Assembly (NCBI RefSeq): GCF_023856365.1
Contig: NC_064536.1
Span: 34,712,776-34,776,775 of the forward strand
Length of the DNA: 64,000 nucleotides
Source: Brienomyrus brachyistius
Lineage: Eukaryota > Chordata > Actinopteri > Osteoglossiformes > Mormyridae
Direction of reading: 5' to 3'
Shown here: in pieces, positions 34,584-45,687 of the stretch
How the letters are laid out: every line of letters begins with the position of its first letter
How positions within the stretch are numbered: the first letter of the stretch is position 1
Made by a program: the position numbers and the translations under genes
The notes under the pieces: generated by a model
Told to the model about the DNA's origin: nothing
What the model saw: the letters and a program-made list of their open reading frames with translations, nothing else
Databases searched by the model: none

Positions 34584-35606
34584 CGTAAGATTTCTTTGCG
34601 CCAGCCTGAGAGTCTGAAAACACGTCACACCAGATGCATGAGAGATGGAAACCTGGAATATTCAGTCGAATTAGATCAAATATGATGCTAAGTTAGTACT
34701 AAGTTAAAATATGTTCCGGACTTGTAACATGCACCCATGATTTGGAACAGTGGCCAGGCTGTCTCTGGCCACGCCCCCTACAGTCAGTCCGGCCCCTGCC
34801 TTTTCCAGCGTCGAGTCGGGAAACTTCGACGCGTTTCGTACCGCTGGCACGAGTTCGGCTGCTTCGTTTCAAAATGTTTAATGTAGAACAGCGCTATGAA
34901 AGCAAATGTTAAAAGACATTATGTCAGGACTTTCACTGAAGGCAGCAGAGCATCATATGTTACTGCTAACGTTTCGTGTTGTGTTCAGGTTGTTAAATAA
35001 CATATACTGTCATTCTGATTTCTTTAGATAAACATTGACTTCATTCATATTGTTATTGATTTATCGACAGACCATCATACGTTTTAGACGTTATAATAAT
35101 AACACTCTATTGATCACCAAAGAGAAATTCTCTCCTTGCCTGCCCCCTCTTACTGTCCATGATACACAAGCACATATGTAGAAAAACGTCAGCTTGGAAG
35201 CCAAGGCTGGACTTAACCTACTCCTCAGGGCTTAACTGAAAACTGCCCCATGGCCGAGTGGTCTCATTCGCCCGACTCAACGTAAACAGCCTTCCGAAGT
35301 AAGGTGTATTCTGTTCTCCGAAGTAAGGCGTGGGTTCGAATCCAACTTCCGACAAAAGCTCTTCAATCACTACAGCAGCAACTGGTTAGCTCTAATTGCT
35401 TTCTTTTATTTTTGCGTTTCAGGCAAAACTACATAACACTTAAAGACACTTCCGGCATGTAAATGGAGAACGAAATTATAGTTATACCGAATCTCCTACA
35501 CACAATACCAAGGTTACCAACTTTGCTCAGCTGACCGGAGTCAGACGTTCAATTCGCCACAAGTCTGCACACCCAGACACACGGATATAAAACCTATGTA
35601 ACAGTT
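34489..35606 (+). repeat. 1118-bp satellite, unit 2
   Basis: An 1118-bp unit nearly identical to unit 1 (for example CACGCCCCCT in place of CACGTCCCCT near 34771). Confidence 0.95.
35244..35354 (+). pseudogene. tRNA-Leu-like sequence, unit 2
   Basis: Same structure as the copy at 34126-34236, displaced by exactly one 1118-bp unit, with A and B boxes intact. Confidence 0.65.
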
Positions 35607-36724
35607 GTGTTACCTTTTAAATAGTCTGTAGGTTTTGCAAACTACTCCAACGCCTTTGGTGTCGCTGATTTTACGTTTATACTAGTGTAAAATAGACTTG
35701 CCGTAAGATTTCTTTGCGCCAGCCTGAGAGTCTGAAAACACGTCACACCAGATGCATGAGAGATGGAAACCTGGAATATTCAGTCGAATTAGATCAAATA
35801 TGATGCTAAGTTAGTACTAAGTTAAAATATGTTCCGGACTTGTAACATGCACCCATGATTTGGAACAGTGGCCAGGCTGTCTCTGGCCACGCCCCCTACA
35901 GTCAGTCCGGCCCCTGCCTTTTCCAGCGTCGAGTCGGGAAACTTCGACGCGTTTCGTACCGCTGGCACGAGTTCGGCTGCTTCGTTTCAAAATGTTTAAT
36001 GTAGAACAGCGCTATGAAAGCAAATGTTAAAAGACATTATGTCAGGACTTTCACTGAAGGCAGCAGAGCATCATATGTTACTGCTAACGTTTCGTGTTGT
36101 GTTCAGGTTGTTAAATAACATATACTGTCATTCTGATTTCTTTAGATAAACATTGACTTCATTCATATTGTTATTGATTTATCGACAGACCATCATACGT
36201 TTTAGACGTTATAATAATAACACTCTATTGATCACCAAAGAGAAATTCTCTCCTTGCCTGCCCCCTCTTACTGTCCATGATACACAAGCACATACGTAGA
36301 AAAACGTCAGCTTGGAAGCCAAGGCTGGACTTAACCTACTCCTTAGGGCTTAACTGGAAACTGCCCCATGGCCGAGTGGTCTCATTCGCCCGACTCAACG
36401 TAAACAGCCTTCCGAAGTAAGGTGTATTCTGTTCTCCGAAGTAAGGCGTGGGTTCGAATCCAACTTCCGACAAAAGCTCTTCAATCACTACAGCAGCAAC
36501 TGGTTAGTTCTAATTGCTTTCTTTTATTTTTGCGTTTCAGGCAAAACTACATAACACTTAAAGACACTTCCGGCATGTAAATGGAGAACGAAATTATAGT
36601 TATACCGAATCTCCTACACACAATACCAAGGTTACCAACTTTGCTCAGCTGACCGGAGTCAGACGTTCAATTCGCCACAAGTCTGCACACCCAGACACAC
36701 GGATATAAAACCTATGTAACAGTT
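35607..36724 (+). repeat. 1118-bp satellite, unit 3
   Basis: An 1118-bp unit. It shares CTCCTTAGGGCTTAACTGG with unit 4, whereas units 1-2 have CTCCTCAGGGCTTAACTGA, so units 3-4 and 1-2 form two subgroups. Confidence 0.95.
36362..36472 (+). pseudogene. tRNA-Leu-like sequence, unit 3
   Basis: Same structure in unit 3, with A and B boxes intact and the acceptor 5' strand unpaired. Confidence 0.65.
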
Positions 36725-37842
36725 GTGTTACCTTTTAAATAGTCTGTAGGTTTTGCAAACTACTCCAACGCCTTTGGTGTCGCTGATTTTACATTTATAC
36801 TAGTGTAAAATAGACTTGCCGTAAGATTTCTTTGCGCAAGCCTGAGAGTCTGAAAACACGTCACACCAGATGCATGAGAGATGGAAACCTGGAATATTCA
36901 GTCGAATTAGATCAAATATGATGCTAAGTTAGTACTAAGTTAAAATATGTTCCGGACTTGTAACATGCACCCATGATTTGGAACAGTGGCCAGGCTGTCT
37001 CTGGCCACGCCCCCAACAGTCAGTCCGGCCCCTGCCTTTTCCAGCGTCGAGTCGGGAAACTTCGACGCGTTTCGTACCGCTGGCACGAGTTCGGCTGCTT
37101 CGTTTCAAAATGTTTAATGTAGAACAGCGCTATGAAAGCAAATGTTAAAAGACATTATGTCAGGACTTTCACTGAAGGCAGCAGAGCATCATATGTTACT
37201 GCTAACGTTTCGTGTTGTGTTCAGGTTGTTAAATAACATATACTGTCATTCTGATTTCTTTAGATAAACATTGACTTCATTCATATTGTTATTGATTTAT
37301 CGACAGACCATCATACGTTTTAGACGTTATAATAATAACACTCTATTGATCACCAAAGAGAAATTCTCTCCTTGCCTGCCCCCTCTTACTGTCCATGATA
37401 CACAAGCACATATGTAGAAAAACGTCAGCTTGGAAGCCAAGGCTGGACTTAACCTACTCCTTAGGGCTTAACTGGAAACTGCCCCATGGCCGAGTGGTCT
37501 CATTCGCCCGACTCAACGTAAACAGCCTTCCGAAGTAAGGTGCATTCTGTTCTCCGAAGTAAGGCGTGGGTTCGAATCCAACTTCCAACAAAAGCTCTTC
37601 AATCACTACAGCAGCAACTGGTTAGTTCTAATTGCTTTCTTTTATTTTTGCGTTTCAGGCAAAACTACATAACACTTAAAGACACTTCCGGCATGTAAAT
37701 GGAGAACGAAATTATAGTTATACCGAATCTCCTACACACAATACCAAGGTTACCAACTTTGCTCAGCTGACCGGAGTCAGACGTTCAATTCGCCACAAGT
37801 CTGCACACCCAGACACACGGATATAAAACCTATGTAACAGTT
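36725..37842 (+). repeat. 1118-bp satellite, unit 4
   Basis: An 1118-bp unit of the same subgroup as unit 3. It has TGCGCAAGCC where units 1-3 have TGCGCCAGCC. Confidence 0.95.
37480..37590 (+). pseudogene. tRNA-Leu-like sequence, unit 4
   Basis: Same structure in unit 4. The acceptor 3' side has drifted further (CTTCCAACA instead of CTTCCGACA), which supports absence of constraint. Confidence 0.65.
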
Positions 37843-38280
37843 GTGTTACCTTTTAAATAGTCTGTAGGTTTTGCAAACTACTCCAACGCCTTTGGTGTCG
37901 CTGATTTTACGTTTATACTAGTGTAAAATAGACTTGCCGTAAGATTTCTTTGCGCAAGCCTGAGAGTCTGAAAACACGTCACACCAGATGCATGAGAGAT
38001 GGAAACCTGGAATATTCAGTCGAATTAGATCAAATATGATGCTAAGTTAGTACTAAGTTAAAATATGTTCCGGACTTGTAACATGCACCCATGATTTGGA
38101 ACAGTGGCCAGGCTGTCTCTGGCCACGCCCCCTACAGTCAGTCCGGCCCCTGCCTTTTCCAGCGTCGAGTCGGGAAACTTCGACGCGTTTCGTACCGCTG
38201 GCACGAGTTCGGCTGCTTCGTTTCAAAATGTTTAATGTAGAACAGCGCTATGAAAGCAAATGTTAAAAGACATTATGTCA
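37843..38280 (+). repeat. 1118-bp satellite, unit 5 truncated
   Basis: A 438-bp partial unit. At about 38280 (ACATTATGTCA) it jumps to AACTTCCGACAAAAG, which in full units lies about 530 bp further on. An internal deletion therefore joins the unit to a short tail that runs to about 38360. Confidence 0.9.
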
Positions 38281-38384
38281 ACTTCCGACAAAAGTTCTTC
38301 AATCACTACAGCAGCATCTGAGCAACTGGTTGGCTCTAATTGCTTCGTTTTATTTTTGCGTCTGTCTTTGCACCTTATCTGTTT

Positions 38385-40045
38385 GGCACTATCTGCAGAC
38401 ATCGTAACACTGTCTGGCTCTTGTTCCAGTTCCAGAAGGAACTGAAGGGACAACGAGGTAGGGGGAAATACAAATTTCGTTTCGTTGGAGTGCCAAGCTG
38501 TGAAAGGCATTTGGCCAGAAGCCAAGGTAAGTGTTGTACCTGTTATTTAGAAAAAGCAGTTTTCAAAATGCTGCTTTATAATCGTTTGAGATAGTCAGCC
38601 AGTGTGACTAGTGAAGGCGTTTTGAGTTTACCTACATAAAGTTTTATTTCTATTTCTATTCTATTTTTATTTCTTGCGTCACGCAAGAAGGTGAGGCCGG
38701 GACATAAATACCCTGTGTCACGTGGGACCTCGGGACGCTCCAGTGGGCCAATCTAATTAAGAACTGAGTCCATGAGCCTCCATATTCCCGTCTCTTTAGC
38801 CCAACAGAACTTTTCTCAGCATGACACTGACATCAGGTATATGAGTTCAGCCCCCATATCTATGGCCCACGGGAAGCAGGGGGAGGGGCAATATTCCCTG
38901 CCCAGTTTGGTTCCTTCACTCTGAAAGTTTTCCCTTGATGCTTTCCGCCTCTTCTCTTTGAGCAGGTCTGTGATATATAATGTTATAGGTGGTTTATCGC
39001 ATCAAGCCTTATTCCTACCCAGTGGTGCTGTAAATTCATTAGTGTGGAATGGCGTAGTGTGAACCGGTGTATGTGTCCACTTGTGTTTGGATTTGCTTGC
39101 AAAATGTCTTTTTGTGTATTTGGTTTTGAACACAGTACTATATTGAACAGACTATCCTGAAGCTTTAGTGAAATAGTGGGCTTATTTTGCATATGAACTT
39201 CAAAGCTGGAGATTTTAGGTCCAGAGAGTACAAATCCAGACCAAGATTTTGTTTTAACCAACCAGTTGAGTGCTCTGTGAATGTGACTTCTTATACTACT
39301 GGTTGGTTGAAACAAAATCTTGGTCTGGATTTGTACCCTGTGGACTGGAAGTCTCCACCTCTGATGAACTTACAGTTTTGAGAACAGAGTCGCAGTCTCA
39401 GCAGATTTGCTTTTATTGTAACTCTGGATAAGAAAGATTTCACCGTGTTTAAATGTTGGTGCCTTTAAATTAAACTACAAAATATTCAGTGTTTATTCTG
39501 TTATTTTCAAACTAGCAAACAAGTGTTCATTTTGTAGAAAGGTTACATATTTGTTAAATCAGTATTTGTCAGTGCCTATAAATTAAATACTTAATTTGCA
39601 CAGCCCAATGGAATACTCAAAATTAAACATCAAACAAACCTATGTCAGAAATTATTTCAATTTAGACTATTGATAAGCCAATGTTCATGATATATCAGGA
39701 GATTTTTTAAACTGCCATATTTGAAAGGTTACCTCATTGATGACATTTATCAGCACTGCTCTTACCTGAAAGATATCAGCAGAAATGCACTGTGGACAGG
39801 TATCTGCCCGCTGTGTTTACAGTGTCTTGAAGTCCTTAAATCAACAGTGTCAAGTTTGTTTGGACAAAGTTTGTTTTTTTTTTTCCTTTGCATGTTTTTC
39901 CTTCTTCTTCGGATATAATTTTTTTGTAAATTTTTTTCCCTTGGATGTTTTTTTTGTCTTCTTTAAATATTATTTTTTTCCTTCTTTTGATAATGTTTTT
40001 TCGGAACAAGAGCCATACAGTGTTACGATGTCTGCAGATAGCGCC
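38385..40045. mobile_element. 1661-bp element with 43-bp terminal inverted repeats
   Basis: The left end GGCACTATCTGCAGACATCG...TTGTTCC (38385-38427) is the inverse of the right end (40003-40045) with 41 of 43 bases matching by eye. This suggests a non-autonomous DNA transposon or a large inverted duplication. The interior has no transposase-like frame. It contains an independent hairpin element at 39192-39369, a T-rich stretch at 39868-39990 and otherwise AT-rich unique sequence. No clear target-site duplication was found. Confidence 0.6.
39192..39369. mobile_element. Hairpin MITE
   Basis: A near-perfect inverted repeat: CAAATCCAGACCAAGATTTT through AACCAACCAGT pairs with ACTGGTTGGTT through AAAATCTTGGTCTGGATTTG, separated by about 35 bp. 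Weaker pairing extends outward (GGAGATTTTAGGTCC with GGACTGGAAGTCTCC), giving arms of about 75 bp. This is typical of a fold-back MITE and has no coding capacity. Confidence 0.8.
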
Positions 40046-40123
40046 AACTGAACGCAGTGAAGCAGTATCACCTAGGGCATACTCTTGAACCACCCGCAAA
40101 GTCCCCTTGTTAGTTACGTATAC

Positions 40124-40268
40124 ATCCATCCCACCATCCATTTTCCAAACCGCTTATCCTACTGGGTCGCGGGGGGTCCGGAGCCTATCCCGGAAGCACT
40201 GGGCACGGGGCACGGAACAACCCAGAATGGGGGGCCAGCCCATCGCAGGGCACACTCACGCACCATTC
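40124..40268 (-). mobile_element. SINE 3' part, minus strand
   Basis: The complement of the SINE tail: CATCCATTTTCCAAACCGCT, TCGCGGGGGGTCCGGAGCC and GGGGGCCAGCCCATCGC. It is cut off within the GTGAGTG part of the body. Confidence 0.85.
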
Positions 40269-40339
40269 CTGATTATATTATTGCACTATATAAATAAAAA
40301 GTAAACTTAATACCAGTTGCGGTAATAAAGTGCACAGAG

Positions 40340-40640
40340 AGTAAGAGAGAGAAGGGCTTCACATAAACTTATGTTCATTAGCGTTTAGTATTCTGATGGC
40401 TTGGGGGTAGAAGCTGTTATTAAATCTGGTTGTTCTGCAATGCATACTGCGGTAACGTTTACCAGAGGGCAGAAGTTCAAACAGCTTATGGGTGCGTGGG
40501 ATCTTTTACGATCTTAATGGATCTATTGTGGCAACGTGAGTAGTGAAGTTCTTGAACCGATGGGAGAGAGCCTGGAGAATTATTTTCTCTGTCATCCTCA
40601 CCACTCTCTGAAGCGTCTTCTGTTCAGCTGTAGAAATTAA
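40340..40640 (-). pseudogene. LINE reverse transcriptase C-terminal tail
   Basis: Minus-strand translation shows LFELLPSGKRYRSM, TTRFNNSFYPQAIRILN and, further upstream in another frame, the RxxRxVV-type region characteristic of the C-terminus of fish non-LTR retrotransposons. Frameshifts interrupt it. A related tail, in plus orientation, lies at 42230-42480. Confidence 0.7.
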
Positions 40641-40778
40641 CATTAAAGTGTCATTTGTATTAAATATAATTATGCATATGTAGAACTAGGGATATGATCC
40701 TATTAAGTATGACAGTTCTGTCTTATTAATACAGGATCGACATCCACAGTAACTGTGTTTATCTATCCATCTGTGTGC

Positions 40779-40788
40779 ATGTGTGTGT

Positions 40789-40825
<37 letters not shown>
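40779..40825. repeat. (TG)n microsatellite
   Basis: A TG dinucleotide run with one GTATG interruption. A MITE sits between this run and a second TG stretch at 41107-41121, so the element appears to have inserted into or carried the dinucleotide repeat. Confidence 0.9.
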
Positions 40826-40829
<4 letters not shown>

Positions 40830-40830
40830 C

Positions 40831-41103
40831 GGATATACCTGTCCTTATGGGGACACAATGTCCCCATAACGTGATAAATAGCCGTTTTTTTCCCTTATGG
40901 GGACTGGTTTCCTGGTCCCCATAAGGGAAAACTCTATTTTATAAAAATCTGTGACTGCTATGGAAAAACTAGAAATGCAAAATCTCTTGTATTTTGCTTG
41001 GTTACTTATGGTTATGGCAGGGTGGGGGTTAAGCTTGTCATAGTTAGCGTTAGCATTTATCCCATAGATGTGAATGAGCTCGCCCCATAAAGATAGGTAT
41101 ACC
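40831..41103. mobile_element. MITE with TATACCT..TATGGGG ends
   Basis: A 273-bp element with imperfect inverted ends: GGATATACCTGTCCTTATGG at the left and, inverted from the right, GGTATACCTATCTTTATGG. It has an internal short palindrome (CCTTATGGGGACTGG / CCAGGTCCCCATAAGG type) and no open frame of note. Confidence 0.7.
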
Positions 41104-41144
41104 CTATGTGTGTGTGTGTGTCCCATATTGCCTGGGCTTCAGGA

Positions 41145-41225
41145 TACCTCATAACCCGGAACTTCATCAGAAGTAGTTAGAAAATGGATGGATGGATGGA
41201 TGGATGGACGGACGGACAGATCAAT
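41145..41225. repeat. GGAT-type simple repeat tail
   Basis: AAAATGGATGGATGG followed by GGAC units, with preceding text (GAACTTCATCAGAAG) resembling the 3' tail of the local SINE family. It is probably a SINE tail remnant that slipped. Confidence 0.6.
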
Positions 41226-42229
41226 AAAAGTACAGGACATCCATTTTACAAAGAACCGTCAACACTAAATGTGTGCACTGGTCATGCTCCTGGAAATTAA
41301 ACTTCTTTTCTGAAAAGCAGCATGTTCATAAATTAGCTGCTGTTATACCTTGGGGAAACAAATGCAGATGAAACTGTAAAACAAACTGCAGTGGCAAAAC
41401 AGTTCTGGCTGCCCGCCAGCCCTTCTGCCTGTGCTGCCCTGCCTGCCTACCCTCCTGCCCATGACATCCTGTCGGCGACATGCCACAAAGCAACCCTTCT
41501 TTGCCACAGGAAATGTCTGGTGCAATTTCTTTTTTAATTGTACATGTCAATTGCATAATACCTTAAACTAATTCTTTATTATTTCTATCATCATCATCAT
41601 CATCATCATCATCCTGATAAGTATTTCATTAGTATTCCACGGTATTTTGATTTTTCAGGAATCATTGTGTGTACTGTATACTTTTAAATTAGTTTGCACT
41701 ATATGTAGTGTCTCTGCACCTGTGCCTTACGTACTTGCTGCAGCTTAGACAACAACTTCTCTCAGGCATCAGTATAGTTTATCTAATGCAATATTTGTTG
41801 TTTGTTTATTAAGTGGTTTTAGGTATTTTGTGTGTTCCACGTAATTTAGTGTAATTAGTCCTAATTGACTCAGGTTTAGTTTGATATTTCCTTCTGTTTG
41901 TTCCTCTGCATCATGCTACTGTCATAACATGTCAATGTCTTACCTAACTTTTGTGCATTATGTTTTGGAGAGAAAAAAATCATGACTTTTTTTTTAGATT
42001 CATCCACTGATTCTATCACCTCTGACACATCCCCCCTCAATATTTGTTTGTTTGTTTGTTTATGTATTTGCTTGGGGGGTGGAATTAACAAACAGAAATA
42101 ACTGAATGAATCAGGGTAGTGAAAAACATTTATAAACTTATAATTTTGGTATTGGTATGATCCTGTTCTGATTAGTTAGCCGAGGGAGTAAATCATCAGG
42201 AGTTTCATCTCTCAAACTCCTACTACACT
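41226..42229. other. Intergenic, AT-rich
   Basis: No gene is recognised. A (TCA)n microsatellite lies at about 41587-41613 and a short TTTG run near 42044-42060. The minus-strand open frames here have no recognised motif. Confidence 0.4.
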
Positions 42230-42480
42230 CACTCAGCATCACAGTATGGACTCCCCAATGCAACTGATCTGCACATACTCTGGGAGGAAACCTGGTTCGG
42301 GAACAGCACCATGCAGGACAGACGAGCTCTACAGAGGGTTGTGCGATCAGCTGAGCGCACCATCTGCACCGAGCTCCCTGACCTGCACTCAATCTACAGC
42401 AGGCGGTGCTGGACCAAGGCCAAGAAGATCGTGAAGGACCTCAGCCATCCCAATAATGGACTGTTCATTTCATTAGAATC
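42230..42480 (+). pseudogene. LINE reverse transcriptase C-terminal tail
   Basis: The frame 42311-42517 contains RALQRVVRSAERTICTELPD, LHSIYSRRCWTKAKKIVKD and SHPNNGLF, the conserved C-terminal block of fish non-LTR retrotransposons. It is isolated from any palm domain and ends before the usual LLPSGRRYR segment. It is a truncated dead copy. Confidence 0.75.
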
Positions 42481-42569
42481 TGTAGAAATTGTGGATAAAC
42501 TTGTTCTACTTTACTGACACTGTGCAAAAGTCTCTGACCACTGACTGCTATTGTTAAAACTTAAATTGC

Positions 42570-42800
42570 ATCCATTACAAAACTAAAACAATATTTTGAA
42601 GCAACTTAAGTTTAATTTAATTAATTAAATTTTATTTTAATATAAATGTAAGTAATTAGTCAACATGTTTCAATAGCTATGATTATGTACATTACAAACC
42701 TAAAATAATATTTTGAAGCAGCTTAAGTTTAATTTAATTAAATTTTATTTTAATATAAATGTAAGTAATTAGTTAACATGTTTCAATAGCTGTGATTATG
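42570..42800. repeat. About 115-bp tandem duplication
   Basis: ATATTTTGAAGCAACTTAAG recurs 117 bp later as ATATTTTGAAGCAGCTTAAG, and AACATGTTTCAATAGCT recurs 113 bp later. The two copies differ by a 4-bp indel in an AATT run and a few substitutions. They are AT-rich and non-coding. Confidence 0.85.
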
Positions 42801-42962
42801 TACTTTACTCAGTCTAGGAGCCATCAGGATATGCAAATGTTATTTATCCAAACCACTGTGAAACGAACAGTGTTGATGATGACTGGACTGTTTCTTTATT
42901 CAACTAAAAGTAATGAATCAAATCTAATCTTTATGACTTTTTTTAATTTTATTTTATCCCCA

Positions 42963-43150
42963 GTGCTTCGAGCAGGCATTTCCTGCTCTGCCCCGTGTGC
43001 AAGAAGACACAGCCAAGCCTCTCAGTGCATCTGGCTAGGGTGTGCATGAAGAGGTCTTCGAAAGAGGCCATCCAGGAAGTGATGGAGAAGGAAAAGCAGA
43101 ATTCCCTTGAACTTCTGCAGTGGGGCAGGGTCTTCAGCTACAGGCTGAAC
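42963..43150 (+). pseudogene. Possible C2HC zinc-finger exon
   Basis: After a plausible acceptor (TTTTATCCCCAG ending at 42962), one frame encodes RHFLLCPVCKKTQPSLSVHL then ARVCM. The CX2C..HX4C spacing fits a C2HC zinc finger, and a lysine/glutamate-rich helix follows. The frame stays open to about 43318 but no clear donor or partner exon was identified. It could be a stray exon of a multicopy fish gene or part of a transposon protein; the family is not identified. Confidence 0.35.
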
Positions 43151-43629
43151 TTCAGCTACATTATGCCTGTCAAAGTGTGTCAGCTTAGCCATTTCAGAAC
43201 CTCTGCTAAAATCATCCTAGTATTTGTAACGACCATCCAGTGCAGCCATGTATTTTTTGACTTGGCCACTAGCACACCTCATACAGTACAGCTAGTCAAT
43301 CTGTCACTGACTTTTTAAACCAGTATAATTAATTATTTAATTGAGCTGTTGGTGAAATTTAACAAAATCATGGAACGGCTGAGGTGCCCCTGGGGAGAAG
43401 TTTGGGAACTGAAGCGGTGTTCATCTAGCCATCCAACTAGATATCAGTAACGCTTTAGAAAACAGAAGAAGTTATTACTAGTTTTTATTGTGTTACTCTT
43501 AATTTGCACATGTTCTAATGTTAAATTGTGTCATTTATTCTAAGTCAAAGTACACTTGCTACCCAGATAAACAGCTTTAAACATTTCTTTGGACTGCCTA
43601 AGACTTTCACACAGTACTGTATGTCTTAG

Positions 43630-43741
43630 AACATAAGAAATGTACAAATTAGAGGAGGCCTTTCGGCCCATCAAACTCATTTGGGAAGAACTTAACTAAT
43701 AGCTCAGAGTTGTTAAAATCTTATCTAGCTCTGATTTAATC
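43630..43741 (-). mobile_element. CR1-like LINE 3' end fragment
   Basis: GAACATAAGAAATGTACAAA, GGAGGCCTTTCGGCCCATCA and GCTCAGAGTTGTTAAAATC match the corresponding 3' end of the LINE at 52513-53660, here cut to about 110 bp. Confidence 0.8.
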
Positions 43742-43935
43742 ATCTCTCTCAATATAATATTGGGATAATTTATTCTCTTCAGAGGCCTCCATAGAATAGT
43801 GCATCCATCCCCTCACTTATGTTCAGACAGTCAGAATAACAGCATCATCAATTTCACAGCTAGATTTAAAAATTGCTTTAACAGAGTGATTACAGAAAAA
43901 AAGGTAAACAAATATTAACAAGATTATTAAAACGT
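43742..43935. repeat. Dispersed repeat shared with 60298-60535
   Basis: CATCTCTCTCAATATAA, CATAGAATAGTG, CATCCATCCCCTCACT and ACAGCTAG recur in the same order and orientation at 60298-60535, with indels. It may be an internal part of a transposon that I cannot name. Confidence 0.7.
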
Positions 43936-44045
43936 AATAGACATATTCGTCATTCAGACATATTGCGCTTTTTTAAGAGCAGAAGGGATACATTAAATCA
44001 CGATTATATTTTGTCCATAATTATATATATATATATTTACATATA

Positions 44046-45679
44046 CAGTGCTCAGCATAAATGAGTACACCCCCTTTGAAAAGTACGAATGTAATCAGTA
44101 GCTCAATGAACAAAAGAATAACTTCCAAAATTTTCACAAGGCTGAGTTTTATTGAACACTTGTTTAACTCCATAACATGAAATTAAGGTTAATAATATAA
44201 CTTAGATCACAAAATCTTCAGTTTTACTCAAATTGGTTGAAGCAAAAATGAATACACCCCGCAACAAAAAGTACTACATCTAGTATTTTGTATGACCGCC
44301 GTGATTTTTAAGGACAGCACCAAGTCTTCTAGGCATGGAATGAACAAGTTGGCGACATATTGCAACATCTATCTTTTTCCATCCTTCAAGAATAACCTGT
44401 TTCAGAGCCTGGATGGAGAGTGATGCTCAACTTGTCGCTTCAGAATTCCCCACAGGTGTTCGATTGGGTTCAGATCAGGAGACATACTTGGCCATTCAAT
44501 CACCTTCACCCTGTTCTTCAGAAATGCAACAGTAGCTTTAGATGTGTGTTTTGGATCATTGTCGTGTTGGAAAAGTGCACGACGACCAAGTGCATGGAGA
44601 GATGGCAGCATCTTCTCCTTCAGTATAGAGCAGTACATTGTTGAGTTCATGATACCATCAATGAAATGCAGCTCCCCAACACCAGCAGCACTCATGCAGC
44701 CCCACATAAGGACACTGCCACCACCATGCTTCACTGTAGGCACCATGCATTTTTCTTTGAAATCCTCACCTTTACGACGCCATACAGTTTTGAAACAAGT
44801 AGTTCCAAAAACAGGGATTTTTGTCTCATCACTCCAGAGTATAGAGTCCCAGTAGTCTTCATCTTTTTCCGCATGGGCCCTAGCAAATTCTAGGCGTGCT
44901 TTTTTGTGCATGGGCTTTAGGAGAGGCTTCCTTCGTGGACGATACCCATGCATGCCATTCCTCTGCAGTGTGCGCCGTATGGTGTCACGGGAAACGGTCA
45001 CTCCAGTTTGGCTTTCTACTACTTTAGCTAACTGCAGTGAACTTGCATGGCGATTTTCTTCAACCCTTCTCATCAGCAGACGCTCCTCTCGAGATGTTAA
45101 CTTCCGTGGACGGCCTGGACGTCGCTGTAAGATCGTTGCACTTCCATCTTTCTTAAATTTTTGGATCACTTTTGCTACAGTATTTTGACTGATAGGTAAA
45201 GCTTTGCTGATCTTCTTGTAGCCCTCACCTTTTTTGTGTAAAGAAATGATTGCCTTTCTCAGATTTTGTGACATTTCTCTTCCATGTGGAGCCATTGCTG
45301 ACAGCATGAAATGGGAAGGGCTTTTCTTTGTTAAGTAATGCCCTTTTATAGTCACCTGTCTGCTGGACACCTCTTAAATGAATCATTAGACTCACCTGTG
45401 GTTGAATGCCTGTTAATTAGAATTTTGTAGTCTTAAGTGTGGCTTTTCTCCTAAGACTATAATTGGGGTGTACTCATTTTTGCAACATGGGCTTGAGTGA
45501 ATTTGTTAGGAAAATCACTTTTTTGTGTGTGCAAATCAACAAATCTTGTTTGCAATCAATGGCCCACATTTGTGAGAGTATTTTGTAATATAGTATCTCA
45601 TAGAAAATGTTGATTCTGAAAGGAAACTAAAGGTTTTCTGACAAATGTAGTGGGGTGTACTCATTTATGCTGAGCACTG
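44046..45679 (-). mobile_element. Tc1-type transposon, nearly complete
   Basis: 1634 bp flanked by TA on both sides. The ends are CAGTGCTCAGCATAAATGAG followed by TACACCCC, perfect inverted repeats of about 28 bp. A second inner copy of the ATGARTACACCCC motif lies about 200 bp inside each end (about 44250 and 45466), giving the IR/DR layout of Tc1 elements. One transposase gene fills the minus strand. Confidence 0.93.
44275..45370 (-). pseudogene. Tc1 transposase with one frameshift
   Basis: The frame 45370-44402 encodes 322 residues. The natural start is probably the MAPHGREMSQ methionine at about residue 26. Order: paired-like helix-turn-helix (KISKALPISQNTVAKVIQ), the GRPRK linker, a second helix-turn-helix, then the catalytic domain. 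That domain shows DETK, HDNDPKHTS and SPDLNPIEHLWG, the DDE triad of Tc1 enzymes. A one-base deletion near 44415 ends the frame prematurely. The C-terminus continues in the next frame with VHSMPRRLGAVLKNHGGHTK and a stop at about 44275. Everything else looks intact, which suggests relatively recent activity. Confidence 0.93.
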
Positions 45680-45687
45680 TATATATA

